Of a stretch of DNA of 64,000 nt, positions 46,993 to 59,400 are shown piece after piece. Every line of letters begins with the position of its first letter. Within the stretch, counting starts at the first letter, position 1. The position numbers and the translations under genes are program-made. A model generated the notes under the pieces. The model had not been told where the DNA came from. It worked only from the letters and a program-made list of their open reading frames with translations, and searched no databases. The DNA is taken from contig OX419758.1 of assembly GCA_948567375.1 (NCBI GenBank), positions 20,465,001-20,529,000 on the forward strand. Reading direction: 5' to 3'. The DNA is from Lunularia cruciata (taxonomy: Eukaryota > Streptophyta > Marchantiopsida > Lunulariales > Lunulariaceae).

Positions 46993-47023
46993 TGTCGAGC
47001 CCATCTCCATGATGGGCTCGACA
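46993..47023. repeat. 13-bp perfect inverted repeat, 5-base loop
   Basis: TGTCGAGCCCATC and GATGGGCTCGACA around TCCAT. The stem is GC-rich and would form a stable RNA or DNA hairpin. Confidence 0.92.
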
Positions 47024-47045
47024 ACATATTCTGTAACTAAAGGAG

Positions 47046-47099
47046 TAGACCTCTGACAATGGCTATTGCTTCTAGACCTCTGACAATGGCCATTTGTGC
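47046..47099 (+). repeat. 27-bp tandem repeat, two copies
   Basis: Both copies begin TAGACCTCTGACAATGGC (47046 and 47073); the second halves have diverged. Confidence 0.85.
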
Positions 47100-50000
47100 G
47101 TTTTCGTGCAATGAACCAACAAGGCCTGCAGCGCTTACGATTTTCTGTCGTTATTTATCTGAGCTCTGTATGGAATTTCGACATTTGGAGCTCAAAGAAT
47201 CGTTACAGTTCATCTTCTGTCGTGAATCCGGGAGTGGTCGCCAGAAATTTCAATATAAACTCCAGTATCGACATTTATTGTGGGCCACTCTTATATGATC
47301 CCTGAGTCACGAGGTCTAAATCGAAAATCATACCCTGATCATGATTCCACACCTTTAAGTTACTATTAGGCTGCAGCAGGTGTTCGAAAAAATTCCTGTA
47401 GGCCCTTGTGCTCAACCATTACAATCAGATCCCGATAACTTTTCACGATAGTAACACAGGAATATGAAGTAAATCTAGAGCCTGGGATGTAGACCCCTCA
47501 CTATGATGATGGGTGACCCCATGTGGCGAGGAAGAAAAATATATTTGAAACTGCACAAATTCCGCAACTTTGAGCAGATCTAGTCTTGTAGTATTGTGAG
47601 GTACAGTCCACTTTGGTCAATGGCGCCGCACAAAACACTTAAGAATCTCTGCACTTAATCAGGATATAATAAGAATTGCTTTAATATAGTAGACCGATGG
47701 CATTAAATATGGGTCTATACCATTCAGTTTCACGTTGAGTGATGAACGTAACGGAGTTTTAACCTGACAACGTATTCATAGGTCACTACGGTTCTTATTT
47801 TTGTCATTGCAAAGTCGGCTTCTAGCTTCAAGCTTACCGTAGCAGTTTTGCTTGAAACACCTGGATTACCATTCATTCGTAACTGCGTGGTCTAGAACTC
47901 GAGCCTGCGGATGCAGCTAATCTTTTGGCAGACATGGAAATGGACTTGGATTGCTGCAGAAATTGCACCTACTTTTCGTTCTGGTGTCCCACGGCCGGGA
48001 GGAGAAGTTATATGTTGATCCCCAACAGATAGGACTTTATTTAAGGTTGCTTAGCCTGAGTGCTCTACGATAACCACTCTAATCACGGATTTCAAATTTC
48101 CACGGATTCGAAGATATTTGAGAAAGGAACTGCATGCGTATACTTGCATGCATATAAAAGAACTGTTAGGTTTGAGGTTTACTTACAGGCGTGGGTGGCA
48201 ATTTGACAGAAGCAGGGCACTGCAGCTTACACTCTGAGAGGTCGAGCACAACGTTTGAAGAGGATCGGTACGTACTGTTCTCATCCTAGGCAGAGAGTGC
48301 AGAGTATATACCAAAATTCCCGCGGTCGCCTTTCCACAAATTCCCGTGACAACCTTATCCTTAAGCATTAGTTCCAGGTTTTCAAGAATCATAGAGACAT
48401 AAATGTCATTAAGATCGGTCTATTGGGCTCACTGCTCCCTCTTTCCATGTAAGTCATGGGTCCCTACCAACAACCTTTTGTAATGGTCTGCTGGAGGAGT
48501 TAATATGAGATAACTTTTCTGAGGACTTCGTGTACAAGGTACTGATGTTGCTCGCTTAAGAAGCTTTCTTTTGAGCATCAGTATATTGATCTCACTTGAA
48601 GGTAGTGGAAAATTTTCCAATGCACGGGCAACCACAACAGATAGAATCTTAAAGCATTAGAGGGTTGCCCATCGGCTTAGCAGGACCTGGTCCTCCAACG
48701 CGTACAAAGCACAGACAGGCCTTCCAACTGAATTTCTCCCTGTAATGTTTTTACATGTTTCTCAATGCATTGACTTGCACATACCTCGACCCGGTCATGG
48801 CGCTCCCGAAACATTCGAAAAAATGTGGATGTGGGTGGCAAACGCGTTTGCCATGAAATTTCGCTCGTTTCAGCCGCTCTCAAGAGCATTTGGATCAAAA
48901 CTTCCAGTCTGTCATCCTCACCCGTACGAGAAGAACTATAACTGCGGTAGGACTGGGTACTGCGTAATATAAGGTGCTCAGTAGGATAACCTTGACATGT
49001 GCATCGTTGCATTCCTTGGTAAGTCATGCTGAAAGAAGTCCCCTTTTTGTCACCTTCTGCAGACAGCTATTGTGTCTTGATCAGGTCAATGATCATCCCC
49101 ATTCTGCGTCTCGATTCGACGGAGAGGTCCATGCATTGAAAGTGCTCGACCTCAACCTCAAAACTCTTACACATGTATATAACCACGTGACAAAATGGAA
49201 GCGTGGTCCTCCACATCATAGCCAGTTACAATCGACGTCCTGACATTAGTGCCAATCAATCGCTCCCTGTACTGTAGTAGGAGCGAGGTCCTCTGAATAA
49301 GCCTCTTCATGCAAAGAACAGGGTCGAACTATTGTACATAAACTTTGAGTACGCTGTACTCCAAAACTGTGCTGAACTTTGAATACTCGTACGGTAGAAA
49401 TCCTGGACGTCCCTGGACATTCACATTAGGTACCGATGATGGCCACCAGAACGAGACGAAATCTCAGTTACCTGGTCTTACTCATACCACGTCTGCAAGG
49501 TCACAGGTACGATTTGAAACACTGTTACAAGAGATTTATCCATTCCGGGATGATTAGGTCAACGGATTATGTACGTAGCTTAGCGTGCTAATGGTCCAAG
49601 CAGGGTTAGAGCTTAAAAGAGAAAAGTACCCTTGATTCAGAAATCAGTACCAGAGTAAAAACCACGTGTAAATAAGGCAGTCTCTCTTCAAAGAATCGTA
49701 AAGTCAACTCGATAACATTTCTATTGAAATTTCTAAATACTTGGCTAACTCAGCAGGGATGCTATCCAGCATATACAGGAGGAGGAAGGACTTGATGTAC
49801 AGATTAATAAAAATATGTTGATCAGAATAGTCCGTAAAACAGTGTAGAATGCTAGTTTCAACTCAATGCTTTCGACGTACTTGTACGTGGATTGGCCTGG
49901 TCTTTGAGTCTCCTTTGACTACTTTCTGTCTCGTGGATTTTCAAGTCTCGTAAACTGTTGTTGGACTGTTCTTCTAATTTCATGGGGCCCATCTTCGAGT

Positions 50001-53000
50001 TCCAAAGTATAAAAGGGTACGACCTAGTCCTTTGTGGTCCAAGAAAACTACCTCAAGTCCACTACGTCGTGAACGGACAGGGGTATGTGTAGGGTATCTA
50101 TCGTTTATGCTATTCCATGATGTTGATTAATAATCGATTAACGATGAATTAACCGGAGTTTCCTACAAGCTGGAATAAAAGTTGATTCGAGGGTCCGATG
50201 CGGAACGAGGTCTACGGTTGTGTATGTAGAGCATAAGGGCGTTAGGGCAGGGAGAAGCACATGACTGACTCTTTGTGTAACGGTAGCAGGTTAGCTGACA
50301 TTGCTGGAGATATATCTCCTGTCTGCTTCGGAGGTTCGTGGTCTCCCATTGGCGGCGCTTTTCTGCGCAATCTACTCCTTCTGCTCCTTCCATTGTCCTC
50401 CGACCTATTATATTTGCGCTTGATGTAACACCTCCACTTGACCTAGATCTGAGTAGTGAAAATGATCTATTCTGCTAGTAAAGCACTATATATCGTAGAC
50501 TGCATTTTGGAACAAGGCCCTTCATTATTGAGAACTCAGGGTTCAAGATCAACTTAACCTCGTATTGATATGAAGTTAAGTTTCTAGCGAATGGGCAATG
50601 TAGTTTACTGGCTCCAGCTGCCGGTTACTGCATGATTTAGACCGAAATCTTTCCGTTTCTTTTGGTGTCAATATTATTAGGGTTTTTGTATGCGTCAACT
50701 TTTTTGTGTGCTTGTGACAAGAATCTTGAAATCGATTAGGCTATCATCCAATTAGTTGACGTAAAAATTAAGGAAGCCCGAGATACTTTACAGTTCAACG
50801 CTCTTCTAACAGTGGACTTCTAGCAGTAGTACTGTAGTCAGGCTTCTTAAGCTGTTCAAACTCAAGCTGAAGATAGCTAATCTTCTGGTAATCAACTTCA
50901 CTAGCCTATCTGTCATAGTCAGTTCCACCGCCCAACATACTGCATTAAATCTCCAAAGATTTCCGCAGGAACTTGAGCTCAAATAATACTCCGTCTGCAG
51001 CTGCAGCTGCAATCTGGTATATATACAAAGTCGGTCCAGAAGGTCCCAAATCTTAAAGTACTACTGGTTAGCACCAGAAATAAATGTGCAAATGTAAGGT
51101 CTTGCAGTAGGAAACTAATCAGGCTCCAACTTTTATCACCTCTATGTCCTAGAATCAACAGTAATGCCACCAATCCAACCGTTAAATTCCCTAACGTTGC
51201 AATTGTCATTAGCAAGGAAATTTAATAATTCGAAGAAAGAGGTAGGAGGGTTATTCTCATCCTCACCCCACTAGGGTCATGTGTTAGGTCGCAAGCATTC
51301 CAGATAGGATCATGGGGTTTCGTCTCTCCAATGCTACGGCACTTTCTGACAGAAAGGCAAAATTTTATGGTGTTACGTTTTGCGTCCCGCATCCTATTTG
51401 TATGGCATCCTTCGTTTTTTCTACGCGGTCGCCTTTGGAGAGATATGTATGGCATATCATGGATATGGCATACCGTTGGAAAGAAGCTTGTGCACTCGAT
51501 TACAACCCGTGCAATTCAGCTGCAATGTCAGAGCTATTACTTTGAAAAGAGCAGTAATATACGCCTCCGTAAAAGATAAGACTCAAATCAGTTGAAACAG
51601 TGTTTATATGCTGTAGATACCGACAACGGCTTGAGTACCGTGTCCCACTGCAGAGAGACATACATATCAATCCTTGATCCCAGTAACAAATGCCATAACC
51701 TATGAGACAGTCGAATAAGTAGTATGATTTCGTTTCCGATCCGGAGATTGATAGATGGAGGCTCCGCAGTCATCCAAAATTCTATAGTCATATAGCTCTT
51801 GAATATTATACTTGAAGTTAGAGACCTTTTCAGAACGTGAAATCTATGACGAGCTAAATTTCCGGATAACATAAATCTACTAATCTAATGTTTACGAACG
51901 AAAAATTAGTATATCAAATACTTAAGATCTTTTTATAATGAAAGCTACATTTCCGTAACAAACAGTTTGCAGGAAAAAAGATGTTATTAACTATCAACGG
52001 GTTCATTGCGCTGATGAAGAGTATATCGTTTGCACTTACTCCTTTGGTACAAGGAGCGTATTCCCTTGCCGACCCTAACATTCGTGTCCACTCCAGACAG
52101 GGACATGGAACTTGTATTGTCCTTAACCTCTTACACTTATCTATTTCCTTTAGCACTTGTTGGTACCTTCCCCCTCTCCTTCGTACTATTTCATACTATT
52201 TCTATATATTTTGGAAAGTTATATTTGCTCCTCCATTTTGGATAATTATATCCTCACCCCTTTTACATTTTGAGCATTGGGGTGTTCGTAGAAGGGGCAG
52301 GGGTGCAAATATCCGAGAAGGGAGTGAAATATAAATTCCCTATATTTATTAAACTTACATTTCTCAATTTGGTAACGAGACATCCTGTATACAATCGACT
52401 CAACTTTTATCTACAAAGATGTAGATACGATCATGGTAAAGAAAACTCAGGAGCGTCTAGAGATCAAGCAGTGACATCCGCAGGAGGGAGGGCAGCGTCT
52501 CTCATTAGTAATTTCAAAGATTCTTCTTGCGAGAGCTGGGGAACTAGGCGATGACAACTTTAAGGATTCCATGGCAAAAGGCAAATATGCGGTCCACAGA
52601 TGTAACTGGGTAAAGATGCATATGCCCCATCGGATGGATCAAACTTAAGGAGAAAAAGCAAATATGCTGCCCGTAGAGTTCGTGGAGAAAGATGTCCCAT
52701 CCATGGGTTTAACTTCTCTGAGCCTGTTACTAGAGGAAATAACCTAATAGTTTGCCTAGCTTTGACACGCACCCAGGTGGGCATGGAATGACAATGGTCG
52801 TCGCAAGTTAATTTTGTGTCTTTATAGGCATCTCCCTTTTGAGAGATCGATACCTACATGTAGCTCTATGGCCCGGGCACGCTCGGGGGTGGACGCCTGG
52901 CTGGTTCGGCTGGAAAGGAGTTGAGGTTTGTGCAAAAGTTAGGTCATACTGGGATCTAAGCCTTGCTCGGGTTGGAACTGCTGACCGGGCTACCGTAGCT

Positions 53001-53324
53001 GCAACAACCGACCAACCAGCCCTGCAGTCAGTAGCAGTACTAGTGGTGTCACAAGGCATACACATATACACCTCATGCATATGGCACGAGAGGTTTCTTT
53101 TATTGTAAACTGTCTCAGAATAAAATTTGTTTGTTTATTATATCTCTGCAGCTGCTCTCGGCCCGGAGTTTCGGGCCCAAGCAATCATCACTGTACCATG
53201 CAGGAGGAGAAGTTACTTTGTTCCATACTGGTGAAGTGGGCAACATGTAGAGAAAAAATTATTCCAGCGCAACACCTGTACCGTGCATTCATTTAGCAAA
53301 GTCTTCTCAGGTACTTGATACGAT

Positions 53325-53332
53325 TATAAATA
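53325..53332 (+). promoter_or_regulatory. TATA-like box upstream of the MYB gene
   Basis: TATAAATA lies 344 bases upstream of the start codon. Transcription would then begin near 53360 and give a 5' leader of about 315 bases. That leader has an upstream ATG (53340), which could dampen translation. The placement is inference; no transcript was available. Confidence 0.4.
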
Positions 53333-53675
53333 TCTGGGTTTGTGCAGACTTACGTTCTGTCTCCAGTCCTTCTCCAAGTTCGCCTTGTCTTGCTGCCCAA
53401 ACTCCATTTTCAATCATCCCTCCTCCGGTCCATCAGTGTGCAAAAGCTCTAGGTGTTGCCGAACGACGAGAGAACTAGAGAGAAGTAGCAATTGCAAGCA
53501 GGGTGTAGATCACCGCGCATCATGTGAGGGCCTTTTCAGTAAACCATTTGCAACAGTGAGAGGAACGAGAGGGGAGGGGATCCTCTTTAAGAAAGTGATA
53601 GGAGTTCACTCTGGAATGAACTCGTACAGATCTGCTGCCTTTACTGAACATCATCTTCTCTTCAGCTGAATCGCC

Positions 53676-56481
53676 ATGATCCAATCGATACATTCACCTT
53701 GCTGTGAAGTAAAGAGGGGCCTCAGGAAAGGCCCTTGGACAAGAGAGGAAGATATCCGCTTGAAGGAGTACATTACAAAGCATGGCCACAGCTGCTGGAG
53801 AACTCTCCCTAAAGCTGCAGGTATATATAAAACTAGTCATGAAACAACGACTAGCATTAATTGTCAGATAATTGGTGGAGGGAAAAATATCTTTCATCGA
53901 ATCGAAACTAGATGAACGTCTGTGTGTTCATGCACGCAATCAAAAAATATTCAGTGCTGCTTATTACTGTGGACATGGATCCGAGAACATCAGATTCAGA
54001 GAAACAATCGGCTCCCATCTTAGGCTGGCGTCTACCGTCCAATTCAGTGACAGTCATCCAGTGTCGCCAATTTTCAACAGCAAGCTAGGAAAAATAGTAG
54101 TGCTTAGAGCAATCGCGTATACATTTTCATCTTGTTCATCGGGTAGGAGACATCTTATCTGCTCAACTGATCAACGTGGATTATTTCTGCTGGTGTACTT
54201 TCAGGATTACAACGGTGTGGGAAGAGCTGTAGACTCAGGTGGATCAATTACTTAAGGCCTGACCTGAAGCGCGGTAACTTTCTGGACGAAGAGGAACAGC
54301 TGATCATCACTCTGCAATCCCTTCTCGGCAACAGGTCGGTTTCAACCCCTACATCACCAGAATTCGTCGTATTTCAGACCTGCCGATTCCCTTCAATGTG
54401 TTACGACCATTCCCGTCATAGGAAGTCTTCGACCTTGGTCAATTCCCCAGTCTGCGATTCTCACGTGGAGTGAATAATTGAACTCAATACCAGTTTCGAG
54501 CTTTAATTAGGACTTGAAACCAGGTATTGGGCCGCCGGTGGGTGGAGAAATTTATAGGGATTACAAGTTTGCAACGCCTTGCCATTGCACCACTTTGCAA
54601 TTCCAGACGTTGCCAGTGAACAAGTTTTAGAGTCTTAAGGCGGGTTGACGCTTCACCTGACTCCTGAGGATCTTTCAAATAATGCATGATGAACATAAGG
54701 TAACGCATAATGGCTTGCTCGCTGAGTGGACATGTCTGCCGAAAGTCCAGTGCTGCAGTGGTCCATCTTGACGATCATTACCAAGTGTACTCGAGACTTT
54801 CGGCCACCCATATCTGGCATGTGAGGCCGCTGGTCGTCTTTTAATTTTGATTACTTCTAATTTTGCAATTTCACATTTTATCTGAATCGTATACATCGCA
54901 ATTCTCTGGTTCCTTCACTTCCTCCAACGGTAGAAGGCCTTCTCTCGTCAGTTTTGATCTCGTGATCTTGTTAGCAGCAACTGCAATTAAGGTTTCAAGA
55001 CCTAAACCAGATTTAGCTCCTTCACATCGAGACTGGTTCTTTTCCCGATAATTGCCTTATGAAGGCTAAATGATCTGAAAACTGTATCGTAAGTTGACGA
55101 ATAGATTGATTACAAAACAATTCCACTTCAATGATTTCTTTGGCAGATTTCGGCTCCCTACTTAAATCCACAATGTTTATTTCCCAATATGTATGCCTTG
55201 TTATGTATGAGAAACTGAATCAATGTAGGATTTACAGTGATCATCAGCCGACATATATCGTCCGTGGTTGTTTGCAGATGGTCTCTGATCGCCGGCCGTC
55301 TACCAGGACGAACAGACAATGAGATTAAGAATCACTGGAATACTCATCTCAAGAAGAAGTTGAAGAGTATGGGCATTGATCCATCAACTCATCGGTCAGT
55401 GATACCATTGCAATCCCCTGGAGGAAAGAAAACCAGTTCCACGTACTTGCACACCCCTTCCGTTCATCCCGGTGCTCAGAACAAGGTGATCAAGTTAAGA
55501 GCTAAATCTCAGCAGCGACACCAGCAGCACAACGGGGCTGGACCTGCTCCGAAATCCGGTTACAAGGGAGAACCCAGGGCTCAAACGCAGCAGGTGGAAC
55601 CTGGAACCAGCTTGTATAAAGGGGAGAGGATTATCGAGCTGAGGGAGACCAGCAGTTCGAATGGACAAGTAGAGCTGGAGACAATCGTCCGTGCCAAAAA
55701 CGTCGGTCTGGGTGTTCCACACGCGAAACAAGGAGCAGTCAAGTCCATCGGCTCAGTGCCATTGGACAGCATTGACTCATCACCTTGGTCGCTGCCTAAA
55801 ACTATTGGAATTGTCCCGGAGCATAACGTGAATCCAGGTCACACTTCTCTTGCACCCGTACAGATCTCTCGGTATCTTGGCCCGGAGAGCTCGAATTGGC
55901 CGTCCCCATGCGAAAACTTTACCGATCATGTTGGGAATCTGGAGTCTCCTATTGGTAGTGAGGAAACTCATCGGCAGTTCCTTGAAGCTGTAACCTCAGA
56001 AAATATGGAGGCACTCAACTTCGAGCAAGTAGCCAATGGCCATTACAGCACTGGGCCATCACTGAGTGAAGTTGGGAGATTGGCTCTTGGTCGTTTACTT
56101 GAAGGAAAAGCTTTAGCCCAACTACAACTTTCAAGGAGTACATGGAACGAACACTGCAGCCTGCCAATTCTCAGCAGTCCATCCGGCATGGAGAGTGGCT
56201 ACACCTCTCCTGACAATTCACCGGCATCTTCGGAGGATGAGCCAATGACTCATTCTGCTCCCGAATGGGTCATGGCTGAGAGCAAAGAAATGGAGGAAGC
56301 TGAGACTGCTAACGTTCTAACTGAACTTCCGGCTCACACCTGGTCCATGAATCATGAGATTGCTATGGATTCCGACTTGCAATTGCACCTGAATGACGAT
56401 ATTGAGGCTTCCGATGTTCTTTGGAATTTTGACCTCATTTTGATGCAAGACGGTCATATGCATATGCATAACCTGAGGTAG
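53676..56481 (+). CDS. R2R3-MYB transcription factor, 3 exons, 492 aa
   Basis: Exons 53676-53820, 54205-54334 and 55278-56481 join in frame to 492 codons. Both introns (384 and 943 bp) are GT-AG, and exon 2 is 130 bp, at the two positions conserved in plant R2R3-MYBs. R2 (about residues 16-67) has Trp 21, 41 and 61; R3 (about 72-118) has Phe74, Trp93 and Trp112, with [13 protein letters not shown] in the recognition helix and GIDPSTH just after. The SPCCE-like start matches the family but is preceded by four extra residues. The R3 bHLH-contact pattern ([DE]Lx2[RK]x3L) is not kept. The long C-terminus (131-492) is Ser/Pro-rich and unique; it ends with LQLHL (459-463), EAR-like, next to an acidic, Trp-containing segment (464-483). 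The R2/R3 text resembles the MYB20/42/43/85 group (phenylpropanoid and wall genes), but I am not sure of the subgroup. Nuclear DNA-binding protein. No stop or frameshift; it appears functional. Confidence 0.93.
53821..54204 (+). other. MYB intron 1
   Basis: Begins GTATAT and ends TTTCAG. It splits the Gly codon of AAG|GL in R2 (phase 1), the standard first-intron position. The open frame seen across it is chance. Confidence 0.92.
54335..55277 (+). other. MYB intron 2
   Basis: Begins GTCGGT and ends TTTGCAG. It splits the Arg codon before R3 Trp93 (phase 2), the standard second-intron position. At 943 bp it is longer than the common 100-300 bp. No nested element seen. Confidence 0.92.
55303..55323 (+). 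promoter_or_regulatory. possible miR858 target site in MYB exon 3
   Basis: The R3 codons for PGRTDNE give a 21-base stretch that, against miR858 as I recall it, pairs with about two mismatches and two G-U wobbles, with an unbroken run GACGAACAGACAA less the T/A change. Many plant R2R3-MYBs are cut here. The stretch also encodes a conserved helix, so similarity may be due to protein conservation. Confidence 0.45.
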
Positions 56482-59400
56482 AAATTAAAGCTAGATCTTA
56501 GAAAGGCAGATACCCCGTATAGAAGATATTTTTGAGCTTCCGGCACAGCTATATACAGTGTATTCAGCTAAAAGTGCTCGCTCTTACCTGGTTGTTGCGG
56601 GAGAAATGATCAAATCGGATCCTGATAGAGGTGCCGCTCGAAATCGGACTTTCATAGAACATCTACTTGAAGCTCAATCTTTTGTAAATAGGGAGCTCCA
56701 GAAAGAGACTTGTCATCGTCATGAAACTACCATCAATCTTGTCATAGTTTCCCTTGATAATGAAGCGAGATCCAGGCTCGAAGCAGATAGTGCATCTAGC
56801 ATCTGCTAGCTTAATCTTGCCGGGAGAGCGTATATAAGGGAAGACGTACCTCACAAGTTTGCAACTGATACTCACGGGCTCAGATTTGCCCCATGGCCAG
56901 GCCAATACTTGTTTATTAAGACACCCAATTCGAAAGTGAAGAGAACGCGCCTGCAACCAGACTTTATGTGGCTCATGAATCTGCCTTTGTCACCGTACCA
57001 TGGATGAATTTCAGCAATTCCAGTTGATCAAATTATGGGTTTCAAGGTGAGCTATAGGTGCTTGTGGGACAACATATTGGCAAGAATTGGGTCATCCGTC
57101 CTGTTGTAATATATCCGGCTTTTTTCTCTCCTCTCAACGGGGATTCAAGGTCGTGAATTATAGGTCCCGCAAAGATCGGTCGTTAGTTTCTTACAGAATC
57201 GAGATAGGTAGATACTGATGAGAAATGTACAGCAAAATACCTGTTATGTGTAGGCTATACTATGTGTACGTTTTATGTGTATTCTTCAAAGCAATTGTTC
57301 TCCTGTGTGCGACATTCTGACATCAAATTCCTAGGGGTTAACTTTATTAAACTCTGCTGTATGAAGGAAGTGATTATTGGATGTTCCTTACCGAGGACTG
57401 TAGGTCGCAGGTGGAAACGATGGAGTGATAAAAATTAAATTGATTTCAGCTGCGTTCTTTTACAGGGCATAATCTGTTAGAATTCAGTTGCAACGATGCT
57501 CAGCCTTGGCTAGCATACTATCTACTGACGAACGCTTGGTACGTTGCTGTCACGGCGAAAGCTCCAATGGTCCGTCATAGAAATCTTAGTTTAGGATACA
57601 GTTTTCTATCTACCATTCTTTCATAATGGTGGTCCCTAAAAGTTGACCATGCAAATGACCTTGAAGGCATCCAATAATTATACGTATAGTTGTAGGTAAT
57701 GAGAACTAGGCAGTCGATGTGAGCGCGCAGAACACAAAGTGAGCGCATGCATGGTTCATTGGCCCGTTTCTTGGAAGGAAATTATGTAGATGTTGAGCCA
57801 CGTCGGGGAAGCGATACATCTTTGATCTACGGTATATTCCACCGTTAATCACAAGTCCTTCGTTTCTAAGTGTGCAGTAGTACGGATGACTTTCAAATAA
57901 TCAAAAGTCACAGATGGAAGAATGCGTGCAGAATGTGACTGGATCAATTTCACGAAGGTCAGGCTGTGGCCATTTAAACCCAGTCATAAGTTCATGTTAG
58001 AGATTTTTGTCGTCTGGGAAATTAATCAAAACTAAGACCTGATCCACGCAGAAAGGACCTCAAAAATACTAATCAGGAACTTCGGAGACCTTCTTAGGAT
58101 GTAGCTACGCGCCTTTGGGTGGAAGTCTTCGTAGACTTGTGTGCTGACCTGACGCTTCAATGGATTTTACAAACATCCTACCTTACTGATTAGACCTCAT
58201 GAACGAGGTCAGGATATCGATCATCCTTGGTTTTTTAAGAGAACGAAGATTCTTCCGAAGCTTGGCTAGCTAGACCAGCCTGTCCCAGATAATCACGGAG
58301 AACTAATTTGCTTCAAACAATTATAACCTTCGGACGCTTCCAGGTGCTTGACTTATGGGGAATGGAATGAAGAGACCTGGAATTGACATGGGATGCAATT
58401 CCCTGCATTTAAACCCGTTGAGCGATCTCCGCAGGAATCTTTGCAGTGACTACTTTTGTCGCTGCAGGGCTGGTAAATAGCCATCGGTTGTCAAGAGTGA
58501 GCGTACGAACGGCTTTTTTCTTACTACGTCTTGGGAATACCAGCTACTAGGTTGAGTTAGAACTGATCGAAGATGACTTTATATTGAGCAGCGGAGACTG
58601 AAGAGTTTCAATTACATCAAGCATCTCCGAAAGGCACATATAACCAGTTTTAGTCGGCAAACCCAGATTGAGTACAATTACTACAAAATTCATTCGAGGT
58701 CTTTAGATCAACTCCTCAATATCTCAGTGAAGGCTATCCGAATTTAAGAGATCTTCCGTTGAGCATAAGGATGGAAATCTTCTGTTAAAAAAAATGAAGC
58801 CCTCTAATGCTTATAGAACACGTTTGAGGACTTGAAAGAAACAAGTCTTCATCATAAGAAACCGTTTCACCTGCATTCTGCGGCCTGTTTGCAATTGGTT
58901 GCTTTGAAGTGGGTTCCCACGGAAGTTCAACAGGCATAGTCCGAGTGCGTTTAAGTAGCCATTACATTCGTCAAGTGAACTCAACTCCACCTTCATGCGT
59001 CATCAAAGATTCTCGCTATGCGCAATGGTGTACTGGTGTCTAGCACAATGCACTGCGGTACTCTACAAGCAGCTCGTCTAGCTTGATGAACGATCTACTG
59101 ACTCACAAGTCAATGACGCTTATGAACTTAGTCTACAATTTTCCCGGTCTTTCATATATATATATATAACTCCATATCGCAAAATAAACAGACCAAGTCA
59201 GCGACGGTCAACTGAAAATCAATAAATCTTCTTACGTGTGTGCATCGGATAGTTAAGTGCAGTCATAGGGTTTAGTGCAAAGTCATAGGGTTCATGCAGC
59301 TCCTTCCTATGACAGCCACAGCTCAACGGGTATTGATACATCCTGGCGTCTTGTATGTCGTACGGAATCCAGACGTTATTATTTCTATGGAGCCACCATC

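Larger units (their letters stand above)
37600..53320. other. CpG-rich, transposon-poor sequence without recognised genes
   Basis: About 15.7 kb with no open frame above 118 codons and no protein motif I can name on either strand. CpG is visibly frequent compared with the repeat region to the left. It contains isolated structures listed separately (hairpins at 42113, 43178 and 46993; tandem duplications at 43474 and 47046). It may hold distal promoter elements of the MYB gene, long introns, or non-coding RNA genes that cannot be seen from sequence alone. I see no tRNA or rRNA genes. Confidence 0.5.

Noticed and set aside
37600-53320. tRNA, rRNA or snRNA genes in the gene island
   Set aside because: No A/B box pairs, cloverleaf or known rRNA segments were seen on reading; a dedicated scan could not be run.
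53340-53669. 109-codon frame just upstream of the MYB start
   Set aside because: It falls in the predicted 5' leader, ends before the MYB ATG, and has no protein resemblance. Treated as leader with an upstream ATG.
53872-54255. 127-codon frame overlapping MYB intron 1 and exon 2
   Set aside because: It reads exon 2 in the wrong frame; the correct frame gives the MYB repeat after splicing at 54205.
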